Source: Isoetes taiwanensis (taxonomy: Eukaryota > Streptophyta > Lycopodiopsida > Isoetales > Isoetaceae). From it: DNA of 64,000 nucleotides. Every line of letters begins with the position of its first letter. Within the stretch, counting starts at the first letter, position 1. The stretch covers positions 147,096 to 211,095 of the forward strand of contig JAJEKV010000422.1 of NCBI GenBank assembly GCA_021234155.1. Direction: 5' to 3'. Of the stretch, positions 41,225 to 53,349 are shown in pieces. A program made the translations under genes and the position numbers. The notes under the pieces are model-generated. The model saw only the letters and a program-made list of their open reading frames with translations, was not told the origin of the DNA and searched no databases.

Positions 41225-44200
41225 TTGTTTTGAGAAAACCCCTCGTTACCCCCTGATCATCTCAGAAAACAAAGATCTGGAAGTTTCCGGGCCTTTTGAT
41301 CAAAAGCCATAGCCAGAAGCTCGCCAAAGAAACAGCCCGATCTTCTAAATCATGCTTTCGACCCGCTGCTACAAGTTTTTTGAAGATTGACATTCAATAA
41401 AACAGAGTAAAATCTGATGATAGGCTTCTGATGCAGGCTATGGCCATTTGCCATGGCAATGGAGGCCTCTGATGCTATAACACAACCCCTGGTTTTGCCT
41501 GAACCTGCCAGAATGGGATAAATCCGCCATTGCTATTTGCTCGCTTCTACTCTAACAAATCGAGATGCAGAGCAGCCTTTGAAACTCTGGAAAATCAAAC
41601 CCCTTGCTGAGTTTAACATCCATCCCATCCGGATTTGTCTACAAAGAACACACACTTTACCTCTCGAGGCTGAAGAAACAGGAAAACAGAGGAGCATGCC
41701 GGCGAGAAGAGCAAAGAAACAAAATGTTAGGAGAAGAAAAAATCTAGCGGCGCCGCTCCGTATATTTCGGGATAGATTACTGGTTATAAAATAAGCATAA
41801 TTTTACAGTAATATTAACCATTTGTTCATTACGGATTAGTGATATACCAATGGAAAAATTATAAATGGTTTGGACCCTTTTTATTGCGTGAAAAGGAGAT
41901 TCATAGCGATCAGAACGCAATGCATATTTCAATAGGTAGAATAGAATAGACAATTCATTAACGTCCATAGAAGCCCAAAGGCTATGGGGCAAACATGTCA
42001 AATAGGAAGGAATAATTAAGTTAGATCAACACAATCGGCACTCTCTAGGAGTTCAAAGATAAATTTTCCGAGTTGTGGTGTTGTAAGAAATTTCTTAAAA
42101 AGTTTGGCATAGGGATGTTCCAATGAAACATAGAATATTTTTCCTGAATGGTCATGTCTAGAGCAAAAATATATTGCATGCTCTTATGTTTCCATGCCTT
42201 GCCCACAAGCACAGATTCTCTGCTTTGCATCTAATTCAAGCCACCGGCCTTCTCCTATATAAGATGATGTGAGTTCAACAGCATACATGCATATGTGAGT
42301 CATAATGCTGCTAGGGCTGAAACCATGTGCTCGTGCTGAGGGTTAAAATCTCTGAGATAATATTCAGCTTCCTTCTTACCAAAAAAAAAATTTAACATAT
42401 GCCCAAAAAGTATTCTGTTTAAAGTTTTACTCTAACTATCAGTGTATAGACCCAATCAATTAAACAATTCTTCAGCTCACATGGTTTGCCAGCAGTTTCC
42501 ATTTGCCTTTAAGCTTGAAGGGCAGCATTAGCTAGTGATTCATCAACCATTTTCTTATGTAAGTTGGCCAACGTTTTGTTCATAGAATGGACCTAAAGAG
42601 AATAAGATCATGTGCATGATGGAAAAGATCACCAAGACCGCAACGTGTGCATTACAGAAAGATCACCAGCAACCTTAAGATACGTTATAAATGCACATGG
42701 TCTCTGCCCTACAAAAATGGAAGAAATGCATGTATTAATAGGAGTCTATACTAGACTAGACAAATGAAGGTATTAATGGGAGTCTATATTAGACAAATGA
42801 ATATTTACTATGCGAGGAATTACCCTTTACAATGATGATTGTAATCTTCTATCTTTATATCTAAGAAGTTTTCTATTTGAGATAACATAATATTTATGAT
42901 TTGTTTGTGATTTCTTTGTAGATCACTTGTTCAACAGATCACCTTAACCTCCATGGATATGCTCTATCACCTCAATAGCTATAGCAAAGAGCACGCAAAT
43001 GCTGCAAAAGAGGTTACAAATTTTCTATCATATATAATACTGGGCTGGGGCATATAATCAATCCAAATGTCATATCTATGGCACCATTTGGGCGTATACT
43101 TCAAGGCATGCTTTCACAATGCCACCCCATTGCTTTATTTATGAAGGTCAATCAAGAGCCGCATAAAGAATAGAATGGTAGCCAATGGATTTTAACAAAT
43201 GTTATAGAAATGCGAGACACGCGATTAAGGTATACAAATGCATAAGTATGAGGTATGATGTCTCAGAATGCATAAGTACCTGCAATAATTGTGCACATAA
43301 AAACCACATTCAAAATGATGTATTCTTCTGAAGCGGTCTTTGCTCAAACTTATGTCATGAGAATGCAAGTGCCTGTGTCCAAAGATAGGCAATGGACGCT
43401 TACCTCTGCTGGGCTTAAAATGTGGCATTTATAAAAAGCTTGAAAGAAATCCAACTCAATCAGTCTTGAGAATGCCAATGCTCAAGTTTCTAGCTTCACT
43501 CTAAAAAGTTTTGAAAGGAACGGTTCCAGAAGTGATAAATCCAAATGGGATGAACTAGGTTTACCTCTTGAAGTCGTTCTAATAAAAGTCGTGTGTGGCA
43601 AGATTCTACGATGCCATAGCTGGGGAAGAGACTTGCAAAAATTGGCATAACGTTGTGTCGCTTGAAAATTTCAAGTGATTCTAGATTTTTAGCCCAATTA
43701 AAATGCCTCTATTTAAGGTCAATTCTGTGGCATGCAGCATGTCGTCCCCTGCTGCAAAGAACACCGGAAACAGTCATAGAGATCGCACCTGCTGGTCAAT
43801 GATTTTCTTGGGCTTTTTCTAATTTTCCTGGCCGTTGTATGCAAAATTTAGAAGATCCACGGTTGAGATGGAATTAAGCTGACGTGGCAAGACACATGGC
43901 ATAGATAGAATTGCAGCAAAGTGTGCACGCCGGGTTAGGCAACCCTGCTAAAAAAAACAAATTGCTGCCGCAACAGAAGGTTGCCCTCTAAACTGAAGTG
44001 AAGGAAAATAAAATAACTTTTGTTCAAATGCACATCAAAACCACAGAATGCAACATGCAGCGTTGATTTTGAAGTAAATCTGGTTTTGCATCTGCACATT
44101 ATGTGCTTCATATCCGACAGAAACAAGAACCATTTAAAGCAGGGAAAGACGAACAGATTTGACAAACTGAAATCAATAGAATGCTCTGATAAACTCCAAA

Positions 44201-46104
44201 ACAAAGGAAGCTAGAGGTGGGCAGAAAATTCGATATTGGGATCAAAATGAAGGACAGGTGGCAACCCTTTCGCTATAATTTTCGACCCGCCATGAAATAT
44301 TTTCAACTTTCTACCTGCTTCAGCAATTTCCCTGAGTTTGCTCTCAAGTCAAGCAAGGCGGATTGGGACAAAAATGGTATTTTCATAGTGGGAAAGTGAA
44401 GTGGAAAAGTGATTTTCTTTTAGGACAATATCATTTGATAAAATATGTGACTTTTCTTAACATATATAATTATTGGAGGACAACTCTTTTGGAATATTAC
44501 CGATTGATGCCTTACTAAAAAAATTGACACCTAAGCGTTTTTTGTGCGCAACGCTTCTATTGAAAATTTTATGACACGTATCAGATTAAGATAAGGATTA
44601 AGATAAGGTTTGCGAGGTGTGGTTATGGCGACAAGATTCCTACACGGCCTCTACAGTCAAGGTGCAACCATCGGGTCCGCCATGCCCAATCCATCAGCCA
44701 TCTCCAGCATCCAAAATATTGGAGCTTCGGCTATGGCGCCTTCTTGCTTCAAGAAAGACTCAAGCTCTTGCAGTGATTTCTCGCCTAGCAGTGGTAATCT
44801 ACTTGGCAAAAGCTTGACAGCTCATGGATGCGCAGTTCTCTGTAGTGATCTGCTACTGTTGGAGGTTCGTTGGAGCTTCACCAGCGATTTTCTGCTATAA
44901 GATGCCCCTTTTCGTATTTAGCAGAGGTTTTGCCACAGCAGATTATAGGCTCGAATTCTGTGACTGACCTCTTCATACCCTGCTTCCAGGGATTTTCATA
45001 CTCTGCTTTCGAGGGATTTTCAGGCATTCCAGTAAGCTCCTTTGGTGATTGTAGTGCTTCATTTCCGCAAAAGATGTTTGATGTTTGAAGATGAAGATCG
45101 CCTTTTTTTTTATCTGTTCCTAGGATTTGGTGCAAGATTGGAGCATCTCAAAAACAATTGCTATGGAGTTCCAAAACGAAAATTGCAGCTTTAAATGTCA
45201 TGATATTGTGGTGAATGTCATCATCACTCTCCCAAACATAATACATGAATATCAATGCATCTTCCACCGCAAACCAACATCTAGGGTCTCGATTTTCATA
45301 CAAGCAAGATTTGAGTGCATGCAAATGTATTTGAGATGTGTTGGTTACTCAGACATGCCTCAAGTTTGAGAAGGTATGTTTTAGAACAATTAGAATATTT
45401 GAGAAGCTTTGCAAAATGCAAAAAATGAAGCTGCATTTTAGAAGTTAAGGATATTTTGCAGCAGCTGCAACAATGGAAATTGTGAGAACATCTTTGTATT
45501 GCACTTTCCAATCTGATTATCAAAGATCTATGGTATGAGAATTTAGATTATGATAGGCTTTTTGAGAAGCACTCTTGTGCAGAAAATGAAGTTATATCAT
45601 AGAACTTAGATGGCCACTATTATAGCAGCTGGTGAATCGAATAGATATACAATATTTTACCATGATTTTCCTTATTTTGAAGTTTGCCTTTGTATAGAAA
45701 CCTGGGATGAGTGGCATCTATGGCTTGAGACTTTATGCCTCTGTTTGTTTCACGAGGGCCATAAATAGTTTGTGCATGTCAAATAGAGGAATGCTGTGAA
45801 TGCAATAATGAGACGAGTGCATCTACCACATTTGGCTGTAACGGTATTTGATCCGATCATTGTCCTTTGAAGTTTGATGTAAATGTTCTAGGACGTAAGT
45901 CTGTCTTGCCAAAACTCCAAGTATTCAAGTAATGCTTCTATAAGGTGGCTGGCAAACAAGTAAACCAATTGAAGTAGCAATCTCTAGCAAGAGCGTTTGG
46001 ACATCAGCATTGTATAGTACATTTCTTTCATTTTTTGCACATATTAAGCTTTAAAGTCATGTATATTTTAGATTCAAACTGAAAGATAAATTGCATTCCC
46101 TTGC
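41225..46104. other. AT-rich stretch without recognisable genes
   Basis: No convincing gene. Plus-strand frames at 44,610-44,900 and 45,127-45,369 and minus-strand frames around 42-45 kb have no domain. GGAGTCTATA(C/T)TAGAC with AATGAAGGTATTAATGGGAG-type words is duplicated near 42,741-42,795, and ATTAAGATAAGG is doubled at 44,585-44,608. I found no retrotransposon pol region that would complete the 40-kb element. Confidence 0.35.
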
Positions 46105-46560
46105 TGTTGAACCTGGTTCCCCATCCAGGCCAACACTCATAAACATCTCAAGAAAAGATCAATGGATGATAAGACAACAAAATTTGCACAGTAAGAAATC
46201 TTTTCTTCAATAAACATCAACAAAGCATGATCTTGATACAACAGAAAAACCCCTTGCAAGGGACCTTCACTTCAAATATGGAGAGGGCTGCCACACCCCT
46301 CCTTGAGCACTGCCACCATGCTCCAAATGAAGAACGTGAAGGGAAGAGGAGGAGAGAGTATCTCCTCAAATTATTTATGCTTTACACTTGTTAATCTCCA
46401 CCATTGTTTTCCACCTCTTCATCACAACCATCAATTTTGCCTCTTCATCTTAACCACCATCCACTTCCACCACTTAATCCCAACCCTTAAAATCAACCAT
46501 TGCAATATGCCCCAAATATATTGGCCTACAAAAACATGTTGAACCACTTGTGGTTCAACA
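46105..46560 (+). mobile_element. 456-bp TG...CA element (solo-LTR-like), uninterrupted copy
   Basis: It begins TGTTGAACC and ends GGTTCAACA, with a 24-bp hairpin at the 3' end (TGTTGAACCAC-TT-GTGGTTCAACA). The same element occurs inverted at 61,488-62,991; after subtracting the inserted MULE and its duplication it is also exactly 456 bp. TG...CA ends and length suggest a solo LTR or a small non-autonomous element. No 5-bp target duplication is evident. Small frames within it, identical in both copies, reflect repeat identity and not selection. Confidence 0.65.
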
Positions 46561-46646
46561 TTATGCCCCAAAAAGATGCGGGCCGGTCCCCTCGCCCAAC
46601 ACATAATATAGCACTTAAGATACATTATGAAGTACATAGAAATGAG

Positions 46647-47136
46647 CTGGGCACATCCACACCAAGACTGGCTACTTTGGCTCACCGGACCACGTGTGGA
46701 TAACCATACTCAACAAGTCCAAAAAGGTACTCCCAACGCCTTGCACGCGGCTCATTGTGGCTCTGGTCCACGCGGAAGTAACACTCCTTGGCAAAATAAT
46801 AATGTAATAAAGTTTTATAAAATAGCATCATTAGTGCATATCACACATTGGCAAAACCTTAGGGTGTCTCAACAAGAACCATGGGGTGCCCAACAAAACC
46901 ATGGGGAATATCCACAATAGCAAACAAAGGGTCAAGGGCAATGGTCGAAGTGTTGGACAAAACCTTGGGGTGCCCCAAAATATAGAAAATAGAGGAAAAT
47001 AAACTTTTAGGGTTAGGGCATGCAATCGGAATGCATCAGGAAGGCAAACGGTGGAACGGGAGAGGCAAAAATAGAATGAGGTGGGCGGGGAAGTAGAAGA
47101 TCAGGCATTAGGGCGGATTTGGGGTCTGAAAATGGC
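46647..47136 (+). repeat. ~490-bp repeat, inverted copy at 63,542-64,000 plus 60,911-60,940
   Basis: From TGGGCACATCCACACC to GGGGTCTGAAAATGG the sequence is nearly identical to the reverse complement of the right end of the window. The right copy is split by the fold-back structure at 60,941-63,541, while this copy is uninterrupted (junction at 47,105-47,108). Confidence 0.85.
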
Positions 47137-47139
47137 CCT

Positions 47140-47780
47140 TATCTTGGGCTAAAGATTTCCACGTCAGATTCGCCAGGACCAATCAGGTTTGCGCCTTTTT
47201 TACGAAAGTCAGTATTACTTGGCAGGTAGAAGGATGAGCAGGCTTACTTGGCATCCACATGGCGTATTTTCATAGGGGATGCCTGCGCTTTTATTGCAAC
47301 CATTTTAATGGCCCGTATTTTTCGGGAGTCGCCACCGCCCAAAATAATGGTGACTTTGACCGCCTCTTGTCGGGCCACCAACTCCCTTGTCAAATTTTGC
47401 GCCAAACTACATCTTTGTCACTCAAGCTCTCGTGCATCCTCTCCGCCTTCACTCCTCATCCGCAATCCATGTCTCCCCGTAATTTCGTGTTCTTGCCCCA
47501 TTTACGTAACTCCCAAGGTCAAGAAGTGGGAGGTTTTGTCTCAATAGGTTCAGGTGAGTATGCTGCCATCAACGAGGGGCGAGCATAGAGTTAGCGACAA
47601 AGGCGATCAGACGATGCGGACACATTGGATAGGTAGGATAAAAGAGTTCAAGTTGAATTCTAGCGGTAGGAAAGTGGAAAGTATAACAATACGACATGCA
47701 TATACCCCTTTCGATATGGCCAAAGAGCTAATCTCCCCAAAAACGGCTTCCCAAAATTGCCCGCAAATGGTAACCACCTT
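47140..47780. other. no recognisable gene
   Basis: Frames at 47,248-47,588 and 47,554-47,829 lack recognisable domains. The sequence leads into the hairpin-rich locus. Confidence 0.3.
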
Positions 47781-47784
47781 AACG

Positions 47785-47854
47785 GATCACACGACGCCGA
47801 AGCTAGCTGTCGCCTACTTAACTGCGTAGAGATAGTTTCGCGTCGCGTGTGATC
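47785..47854. repeat. hairpin 1 of the GATCACACGACGCGAA family
   Basis: GATCACACGACGCCGAAG pairs with TTTCGCGTCGCGTGTGATC across a ~33-nt loop. It has a small internal mismatch in each arm. Confidence 0.8.
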
Positions 47855-49235
47855 TTCTTATCTTTCATTTCTTTCGTTGACACGTGTTTACAAACAAATT
47901 TATTGTGCGGGGTTTATGTTTATCGGGACGTCGTGGATGTCATTCCGCCGAAAGTATTAGTAGTGTACTTGTCGGTATCACATAGACATCGGAATTGTCC
48001 TTTTCCAAGGTATGGATGACGGACTTTATGGGTATAGGCATCTCGGGTTTTACGGACATGATTATAACGTAAAGGTCAGGAAACCGAGCTTGAGGCGGTT
48101 GAATTGCCCCTTTAAGTGAACTTTGTAAGCCACGCACTAATGAGAACAATGTAATTGCAATGAAGAAATGCATGGTCGACGAGGTGCAAGGGGAATGTCA
48201 AAACGGAGGCGTGAGGATGAGTTTCAAAATCTTCACACCGCTTGAGGTATTTGCTAACATATTCGGAGATAGCAGGAAGTTCGAAAAAGCTCAAGACATA
48301 TCGTGCTTTCTCCCCACGCCGATTTTGTGGATGGCTTATTTTTTGTTCCGACTGGGGATGTTCGATTCCACGAATCATCCGGGTCAACTAACGAGAGGTC
48401 CGCGTGAGTTAAGTCCTCCTTTAAGTTCGATACTTTCTTCCAAAACAATATTTATAACGTTAATTGTCAACTAGAACGAAGGGAAACAGAAAAAGAGAGG
48501 CCGCACAACTTTTTGGGAGCCGCTTGAGGACCATAATAGACATTCCGATGCGGTGGATATTCGAGTATGGAGAGGGAGGAAGTCATTTATACGGCCACCA
48601 TGGAAAGTTTAATGGCCATTATCGTGAGCTAAGAGTGCTAATGGAGACAGAGGAAATTGTCGGCGACTTCCATTATTTTATTGATGGCATTAGGGTTGGT
48701 TACTGATAAGAGGGAAATGTAAAGTTTAGTGAGTTCGCGATCAACAAGAAATTGTCTATCGGCTAGCTTTGAATCTCGGTTTTTATTTGTGTTTTTGTCG
48801 ATGTTTTTTAGGGTTCCGTGATTTTGTCCGATATTTTTTAGGGTTCCGTATAATTATTTAAAAACGTTACCATCATATTTTACTTTAACTTCTGCTTTTT
48901 TACTATTTATCTCTTGCCAGGTTGTCTATTTTTGTCGTTGTTCAGAGTATAAAGCGCCATCCGCCGAGAAGCCATGGCAAGAACTAAGCAAACCGCAAGG
49001 ATCCATCCAGTGGTGTAAGGCCGGTGATTACATTAGTCCGCCTTCTTCATCCGACTCAAGTCTCTCGATAGAGATTCTCCTCCTCCCACCATGCCTAATG
49101 TAAGACAGGAAAAGAAATCCGCATGACGACGGGCGGGAGAAGCAGCCCCGGAGTAAGTAGGGAGGTGCACCGGCCTGGAGACAGAGGATGAAAATGTGAG
49201 AGACGGGCAAGCAGCAGAATATGATGCCGGATTAA

Positions 49236-49766
49236 TTATTGGGCAGCCGCCTCTTCTTGCTCTTCCTCGCCCTCCCGCTCCTCCCGTGGAGGTGCTGTGA
49301 CCTTCAAATCAAAAGGAGGAGGCCCAACGCCGTAAAGGGGAAGGCTACTGTGAATGTGAGGAGACGGCCGGAAGAGTGGGCCGAGGAACAACTGGCAGAT
49401 GTCGGGTGAGGAGGCGGCCGGAAGAGTCGGGCCGAGCAAATGTGCTCCAAATGCTGGGGTGGGTGAGGGTAGAGGCCGGAAGCGAAGACTAAGCTCGGTA
49501 TTGGGCTTCGCGAGATTAAGAAGCATCGAAGAGCACCGGAGATGGTCATTCCGCGCTCCCATTTGTATGGGCTCGTGAGAGAGATTCTGCAAGAGTGTGG
49601 TGCGATACATCATACCAAGCATGTAATTCAAGCAAATCGCCTTTAAATGCTCTTCAAATGGCTTCGAAGCAGTTGGTGTGTCGGCCTGTTCGAGGACTCG
49701 CGGCTTGCAAAGAATACATGCCAAGCGGGGATCATCATGCCCAAGGACATGTACTGCCTTACGCAT
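49236..49766 (-). other. unrecognised minus-strand frame
   Basis: A 176-codon frame (HVLGHDDPRLACILCKPRVL at the start, Pro/Leu/Ser-rich later, ending in a Glu-rich run). It may be a decayed coding sequence, but composition bias alone could keep it open. No domain. Neighbouring frames between 47.9 and 49.2 kb (48,160-48,474; 48,464-48,706) are likewise unassigned. Confidence 0.25.
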
Positions 49767-49980
49767 AAAGGGATCCCGAGTACTATGGTCAAAATTTTAT
49801 GGCTGAATACAACAAGAAGAAAGACCCCCCAGAAAAAAGGCCGTGAAGTGCCTTTGTGTTTTTTTCATATGTATAATATTTCTTAATGCAATGGCTTTAT
49901 AAGCTTAATCTCTTAGTCCATTTCTTTCTTAGAAGCCTAGCTTCAAGACTTTGTATTTTTTTTTTAATGTTATAATTGAG

Positions 49981-50048
49981 GATCACACGACGCGCAGCAA
50001 GCATTGTGCTTTTTTGTTGCACATAGTAGTCTTCGCGTCGTGTGATCC
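49981..50048. repeat. hairpin 2 of the GATCACACGACGCGAA family
   Basis: GATCACACGACGCG at the left pairs with CGCGTCGTGTGATC at the right. The loop includes TTTTTTGTTGCACAT, also seen in the 59,051 hairpin. Confidence 0.9.
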
Positions 50049-50050
50049 AA

Positions 50051-50086
50051 CCCTAACCCTAACCCTAACCCTAACCCTAACCCTAA
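50051..50086. repeat. interstitial (CCCTAA)6 telomere-type repeat
   Basis: Six perfect CCCTAA units start two bases after hairpin 2. The unit is the 6-bp type (TTAGGG), not the 7-bp TTTAGGG usual in most plants. The array is too short and internal to be a telomere. Confidence 0.95.
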
Positions 50087-50744
50087 AATGTACGGACAAA
50101 TCTCCCCACAACGGCTGTGTCCCCTTTCATAATCAACAACGGCTACTTGAGTTCAAAGTGCGCAGCCTTTTACCGCCTCCTAAACATCTTCTTGTTTTCG
50201 CTCGCTTGCTTCGCCATGGATTGTTATGTGAAGTTCCGGAATGGTATGCATCCCCCTCATGACAACGAGGAAGGCGCCCGATCGCGATTTATCCGTTTCT
50301 ATTGCAAGGAGTTGGACATCATGGCAAACAGTAGCGAGCTTGGATGCTATCGCGAGGTTGCTTTTTAGCTTTCACCTGCACCGCTTGGTCTCAGCCAAGA
50401 CGCCCCTTGCGGATGTCCCCGGCTCGTGGATTCCAAAACCAGCTCTAGAGGAGGCGGCTTCCCATTTGCAAACAGGGAAGATGTTTTTCAAGAATGTCAG
50501 CAAGAACGGGCTCCTCTTGGCTGCGTCCTTGTGCTTAAGAAGGTATCTTATTTCTCTTTGCCGCTTGCATTTGCTAGTTATTGCATTCTCGCTTCGGCCA
50601 AACCAAGATATAATGGAAACAATGAAATCTTTAAGCCAAGGGGGGTCCGGTTATGTGTGATGATGCTGACTATGACGTAGAAATGGAGATAGATCTACAA
50701 GAAGAAGAGCAAGAATGTAGGAGTTTTAGCCCGGCCGACCGGCC

Positions 50745-51479
50745 TTGGGTGAACCGGAGGAGGGAGATGATTCTCAAGGTGATGAGGATGGGGATGAGGA
50801 TGAAAAGAAGTTGTCCGACATAACGCCAATTTTAGTGGAAGGCAAAGAATACTTATTGCTAAGTGATATCTTGAGGAACCCCCGCCTTTGTTACTTAATG
50901 TGTGCTAGGGAAGACGAGCTTATCAGTACCTTGGCCGAATGGGTAAACTTAGGCCTAGATTTTGAAGAGGATTTGGACAAAGAGATGTTTGAAGTATCTA
51001 ATTATACCGGCAATGCTATAAAGCTTAAAGAAGCATATGAGAGGCTGGAGTCTCGATTTGCTCAAGATGAGGCGAATCTACCAACGGAAGAAGAATTCAA
51101 AGCGTCTCCGCAAAAAGCGCCAACAAGATCTACAGGTTTGGCAGGCCCTTCAGTCAATCGCGGTAGCATAAGCCTGGTAGATGAGGATAAATGTGAAGAA
51201 GATAATCTTGAGGGTTCTTATTTGTGGGAAGTAGATGATTTTTCTTGCCGACATGCACGCGGGGGACAGGAAAGATTGAAGGACTCTACATTGTTAAGAT
51301 ATATCTCAAGATTCGTTAATGGGGAGATAATCGTCTTCAGCAGAACTTTCAGTCCAAAGGGTGCAGAGTTTGTCTATTACCTCCGTGCATTATGCATGTT
51401 CGGGAACCATTCCCAATTGGCATCAAACACTGAAAGGGTGATAGCAATTCGCTTGGGATGTTGTGTTACAATATTTTGA
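50745..51479 (+). CDS. unrecognised acidic ORF, 244 codons
   Basis: The frame begins with GEPEEGDDSQGDEDGDEDEK (strongly acidic) and continues ITPILVEGKEYLLLSDILRN, CAREDELISTLAEWVNLGLD, AYERLESRFAQDEANLPTEE and CRHARGGQERLKDSTLLRYI. Composition is even, without repeats or membrane segments, so it is probably true coding sequence. A short coding-like tail reads on in other phases to ~51,640. I recognise no domain. It sits directly upstream of the four mini-gene units and within the hairpin locus. Confidence 0.4.
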   Translation: MGEPEEGDDSQGDEDGDEDEKKLSDITPILVEGKEYLLLSDILRNPRLCYLMCAREDELISTLAEWVNLGLDFEEDLDKEMFEVSNYTGNAIKLKEAYERLESRFAQDEANLPTEEEFKASPQKAPTRSTGLAGPSVNRGSISLVDEDKCEEDNLEGSYLWEVDDFSCRHARGGQERLKDSTLLRYISRFVNGEIIVFSRTFSPKGAEFVYYLRALCMFGNHSQLASNTERVIAIRLGCCVTIF

Positions 51480-51789
51480 CGACCAAGCCGGTCTCAAGGG
51501 CGAGCAATATGTTAAATTTTTAGGCCGGGCTTGACTCACCCAAGGTTGGAAGCTGGGGTCGATAACATGGAAGTCATTGCCTTGTTGGATCAGTGCGGCA
51601 GGGGATTGAAAGAGCATGAAATTGACGACGAAGCTTGAGAAATTGGAAGTTATATGTTTTCCAACTTGTATCGGTAAAATTATTTATGTACGGATTGTCC
51701 TTCCGAAATTCCTAATAAAAATTATTTTATTTGTATTTATTCACATCAATAAATACATCGATGATCGATTTTTCTGTCATATCTAGGTT

Positions 51790-51807
51790 TTCGCGTCGTG
51801 TGATATC
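51790..51807. repeat. half-site of the hairpin family
   Basis: TTCGCGTCGTGTGATATC is a right arm without a recognisable left partner. Confidence 0.7.
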
Positions 51808-51857
51808 TATCTCAAGAAATGAAATATTATTGGAAAAGACAATTAATTTATTTATTC

Positions 51858-51903
51858 CTCACACGTCATGCGAAGCAACTCGTGTGACTCATGTTATAAA
51901 TAG
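51858..51903 (+). promoter_or_regulatory. promoter of mini-gene 1: degenerate hairpin + TATA box
   Basis: CTCACACGTCATGCGAAG and CGTGTGACTC form a shortened hairpin (51,858-51,890), followed at once by TATAAATAG (51,895-51,903). The ATG of mini-gene 1 is 99 bp downstream of the TATA start. Confidence 0.55.
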
Positions 51904-51993
51904 AAGACCGATGTCCACGCTGACCTCCGACGCCTTCAGCCTTACGCTCATCTTCTACTTCCCGCCCGGCTTCGCCTTCCACCTTTCGCTCCG

Positions 51994-52395
51994 ATGGCAT
52001 CATCATCTTCCTCTAGCAAGCGACCATGCCAAGATAGCACTCCCCAGCCCCCCGTGAGCTGCGTGGACATCACCCTTGCGGTGGTGATGAAGAGATTCAA
52101 GGAGATCCATGATGAAAACAACCGCCTCTGCCGCCGAGAACAATGAGGCGGTCGAATGATCGCCTTCACGAGGCTGCTTTTGCCTGGACGAAGGCGTTGA
52201 CGCAGACGCGGGAAACATTCGCCATGTACCAAGAGGCTTACGAGCCGCAGGCGAGGCGCTTGAAACCGCTCACATGATTTCATGCAGCCTTAGAAGATAT
52301 GGAGAAGAAGCTCCGAGCTGCGGAGGATGAGAACGCTGACCTTCACGCCGGTGCAGGGACATGAAAATCAGCTAGAGGATCATGAAGATCCCTAG
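51994..52395 (+). pseudogene. mini-gene unit 1 (MASSSS... small protein)
   Basis: From ATG 51,994 the frame reads MASSSSSSKRPCQDSTPQPP, then VVMKRFKEIHDENNRLCRRE, and stops at 52,144 (50 codons). The region after the stop resembles an extended helical protein in other phases (ALEDMEKKLRAAEDENADLH near 52,290) until a stop near 52,394, so a longer coiled-coil protein may have been broken. Words such as AGATATGGAGAAGAAGCT and GATCATGAAGATCC are shared with unit 2. Function unknown. The Ser-rich start is constant across the four units. Confidence 0.55.
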
Positions 52396-52494
52396 CCGTT
52401 GTATCTATCTATTTTTTGCTTCAAAGAAAAGTTTTCTCTATTTTTTGCTTCTATCTATCCTGTTGTTCCAATGTATGTTCTGTTTTATTAAAAT

Positions 52495-52559
52495 ATCACA
52501 CGACGCGAAATGCCTTGCTTGCAATTAGGTAGCAATCAATGGATTTCGCGTCGTGTGAT
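52495..52559. repeat. hairpin with perfect 17-bp arms, downstream of unit 1
   Basis: ATCACACGACGCGAAAT pairs perfectly with ATTTCGCGTCGTGTGAT. The loop contains GCAATTAGGTAGCAATCAAT. The same loop occurs in the decayed hairpin at 53,350, after unit 2. Confidence 0.95.
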
Positions 52560-52721
52560 CTCCATGCCGTTCTATTTTGCTTCAATGAGAAGTTCTATCT
52601 TTAGTTATGTATCAGTAAAATTACTTATGTATAGATTGTATCACCGAAATTATCAATAAAAATTATCACACGAGCTTTCTGCGGAAGAAAAGGCGTTAGA
52701 AGAAGTAACGCTCCTTTTTCC

Positions 52722-52817
52722 TCACACGACGCGAAGTAGCTGGCCGATTTTTCGACCCACGGCATCCTTCGGCGTCGTGTGACTCAAGCTACTACGAAAT
52801 CCACAAGTATAAATAGA
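52722..52817 (+). promoter_or_regulatory. promoter of mini-gene 2: hairpin + TATA box
   Basis: TCACACGACGCGAAG (52,722) pairs with CTTCGGCGTCGTGTGA (~52,768-52,783). TATAAATAGA follows at 52,808. The ATG of unit 2 is 108 bp downstream of the TATA start. The words TATAAATAGAAGAC and TTACGCTCATCTTCT are shared with unit 1. Confidence 0.6.
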
Positions 52818-52915
52818 AGACTTTCTATCTTGCCTTCGACCTCCGATCCTCTTCCGCCTTCGCCTTCTTACGCTCATCTTCTCCCCTTCCCGCCTTCCGC
52901 TTCCCCTTCTCCTCG

Positions 52916-53272
52916 ATGGCATCTTCATCCTCCCCAAGTAGCGCCCGCAGGCTGAACCAGCGGACATCACCCTTTTGTTGTGATGATGAAGAGATTCAAG
53001 GAGGTTCCACGAGTAAAACGGCCGCCTCGTCCGTAGAAGATGGAGCGGTGGACGTTAGAATTCACTAGGGGCTCTTTGCATGAGCGGAGACCTTGAGCTC
53101 ACAAAGAACATTAACCGTGTACCGAGAGGCCAATAGCCGTAGGGTTGGCTTTTAGCGCACACAATATTTCGCAGCGCTAGAAGATATGGAGAAGAAGCTT
53201 GAGTCGCGGAGGATGAGAACGCGACTTTGCGGCCAGCCTACGAGGATCATGAAGATCCGTGAGCCATTGTAT
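52916..53272 (+). pseudogene. mini-gene unit 2, frameshifted copy
   Basis: ATGGCATCTTCATCCTCC opens MASSSSPSSARR. Sequence similarity to unit 1 continues through GGACATCACCCTTTTG and TGATGAAGAGATTCAAGGAG, but the reading phase is lost after ~20 codons. AGATATGGAGAAGAAGCT and GGATCATGAAGATCC also match unit 1, followed by the same 3' sequence (TTTTTGTTTCAAAGAAAA). It is a clear paralogue and no longer codes for the unit-1 protein. Confidence 0.6.
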
Positions 53273-53349
53273 ATATATTTTTTGTTTCAAAGAAAAATTT
53301 GCTCTATTTCTTGCTTCTATCACGTTTCTCTTGTTTTGTTTTATTAAAA

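Noticed and set aside
50051-50086. A chromosome end
   Set aside because: Only six units, flanked by unique sequence on both sides.
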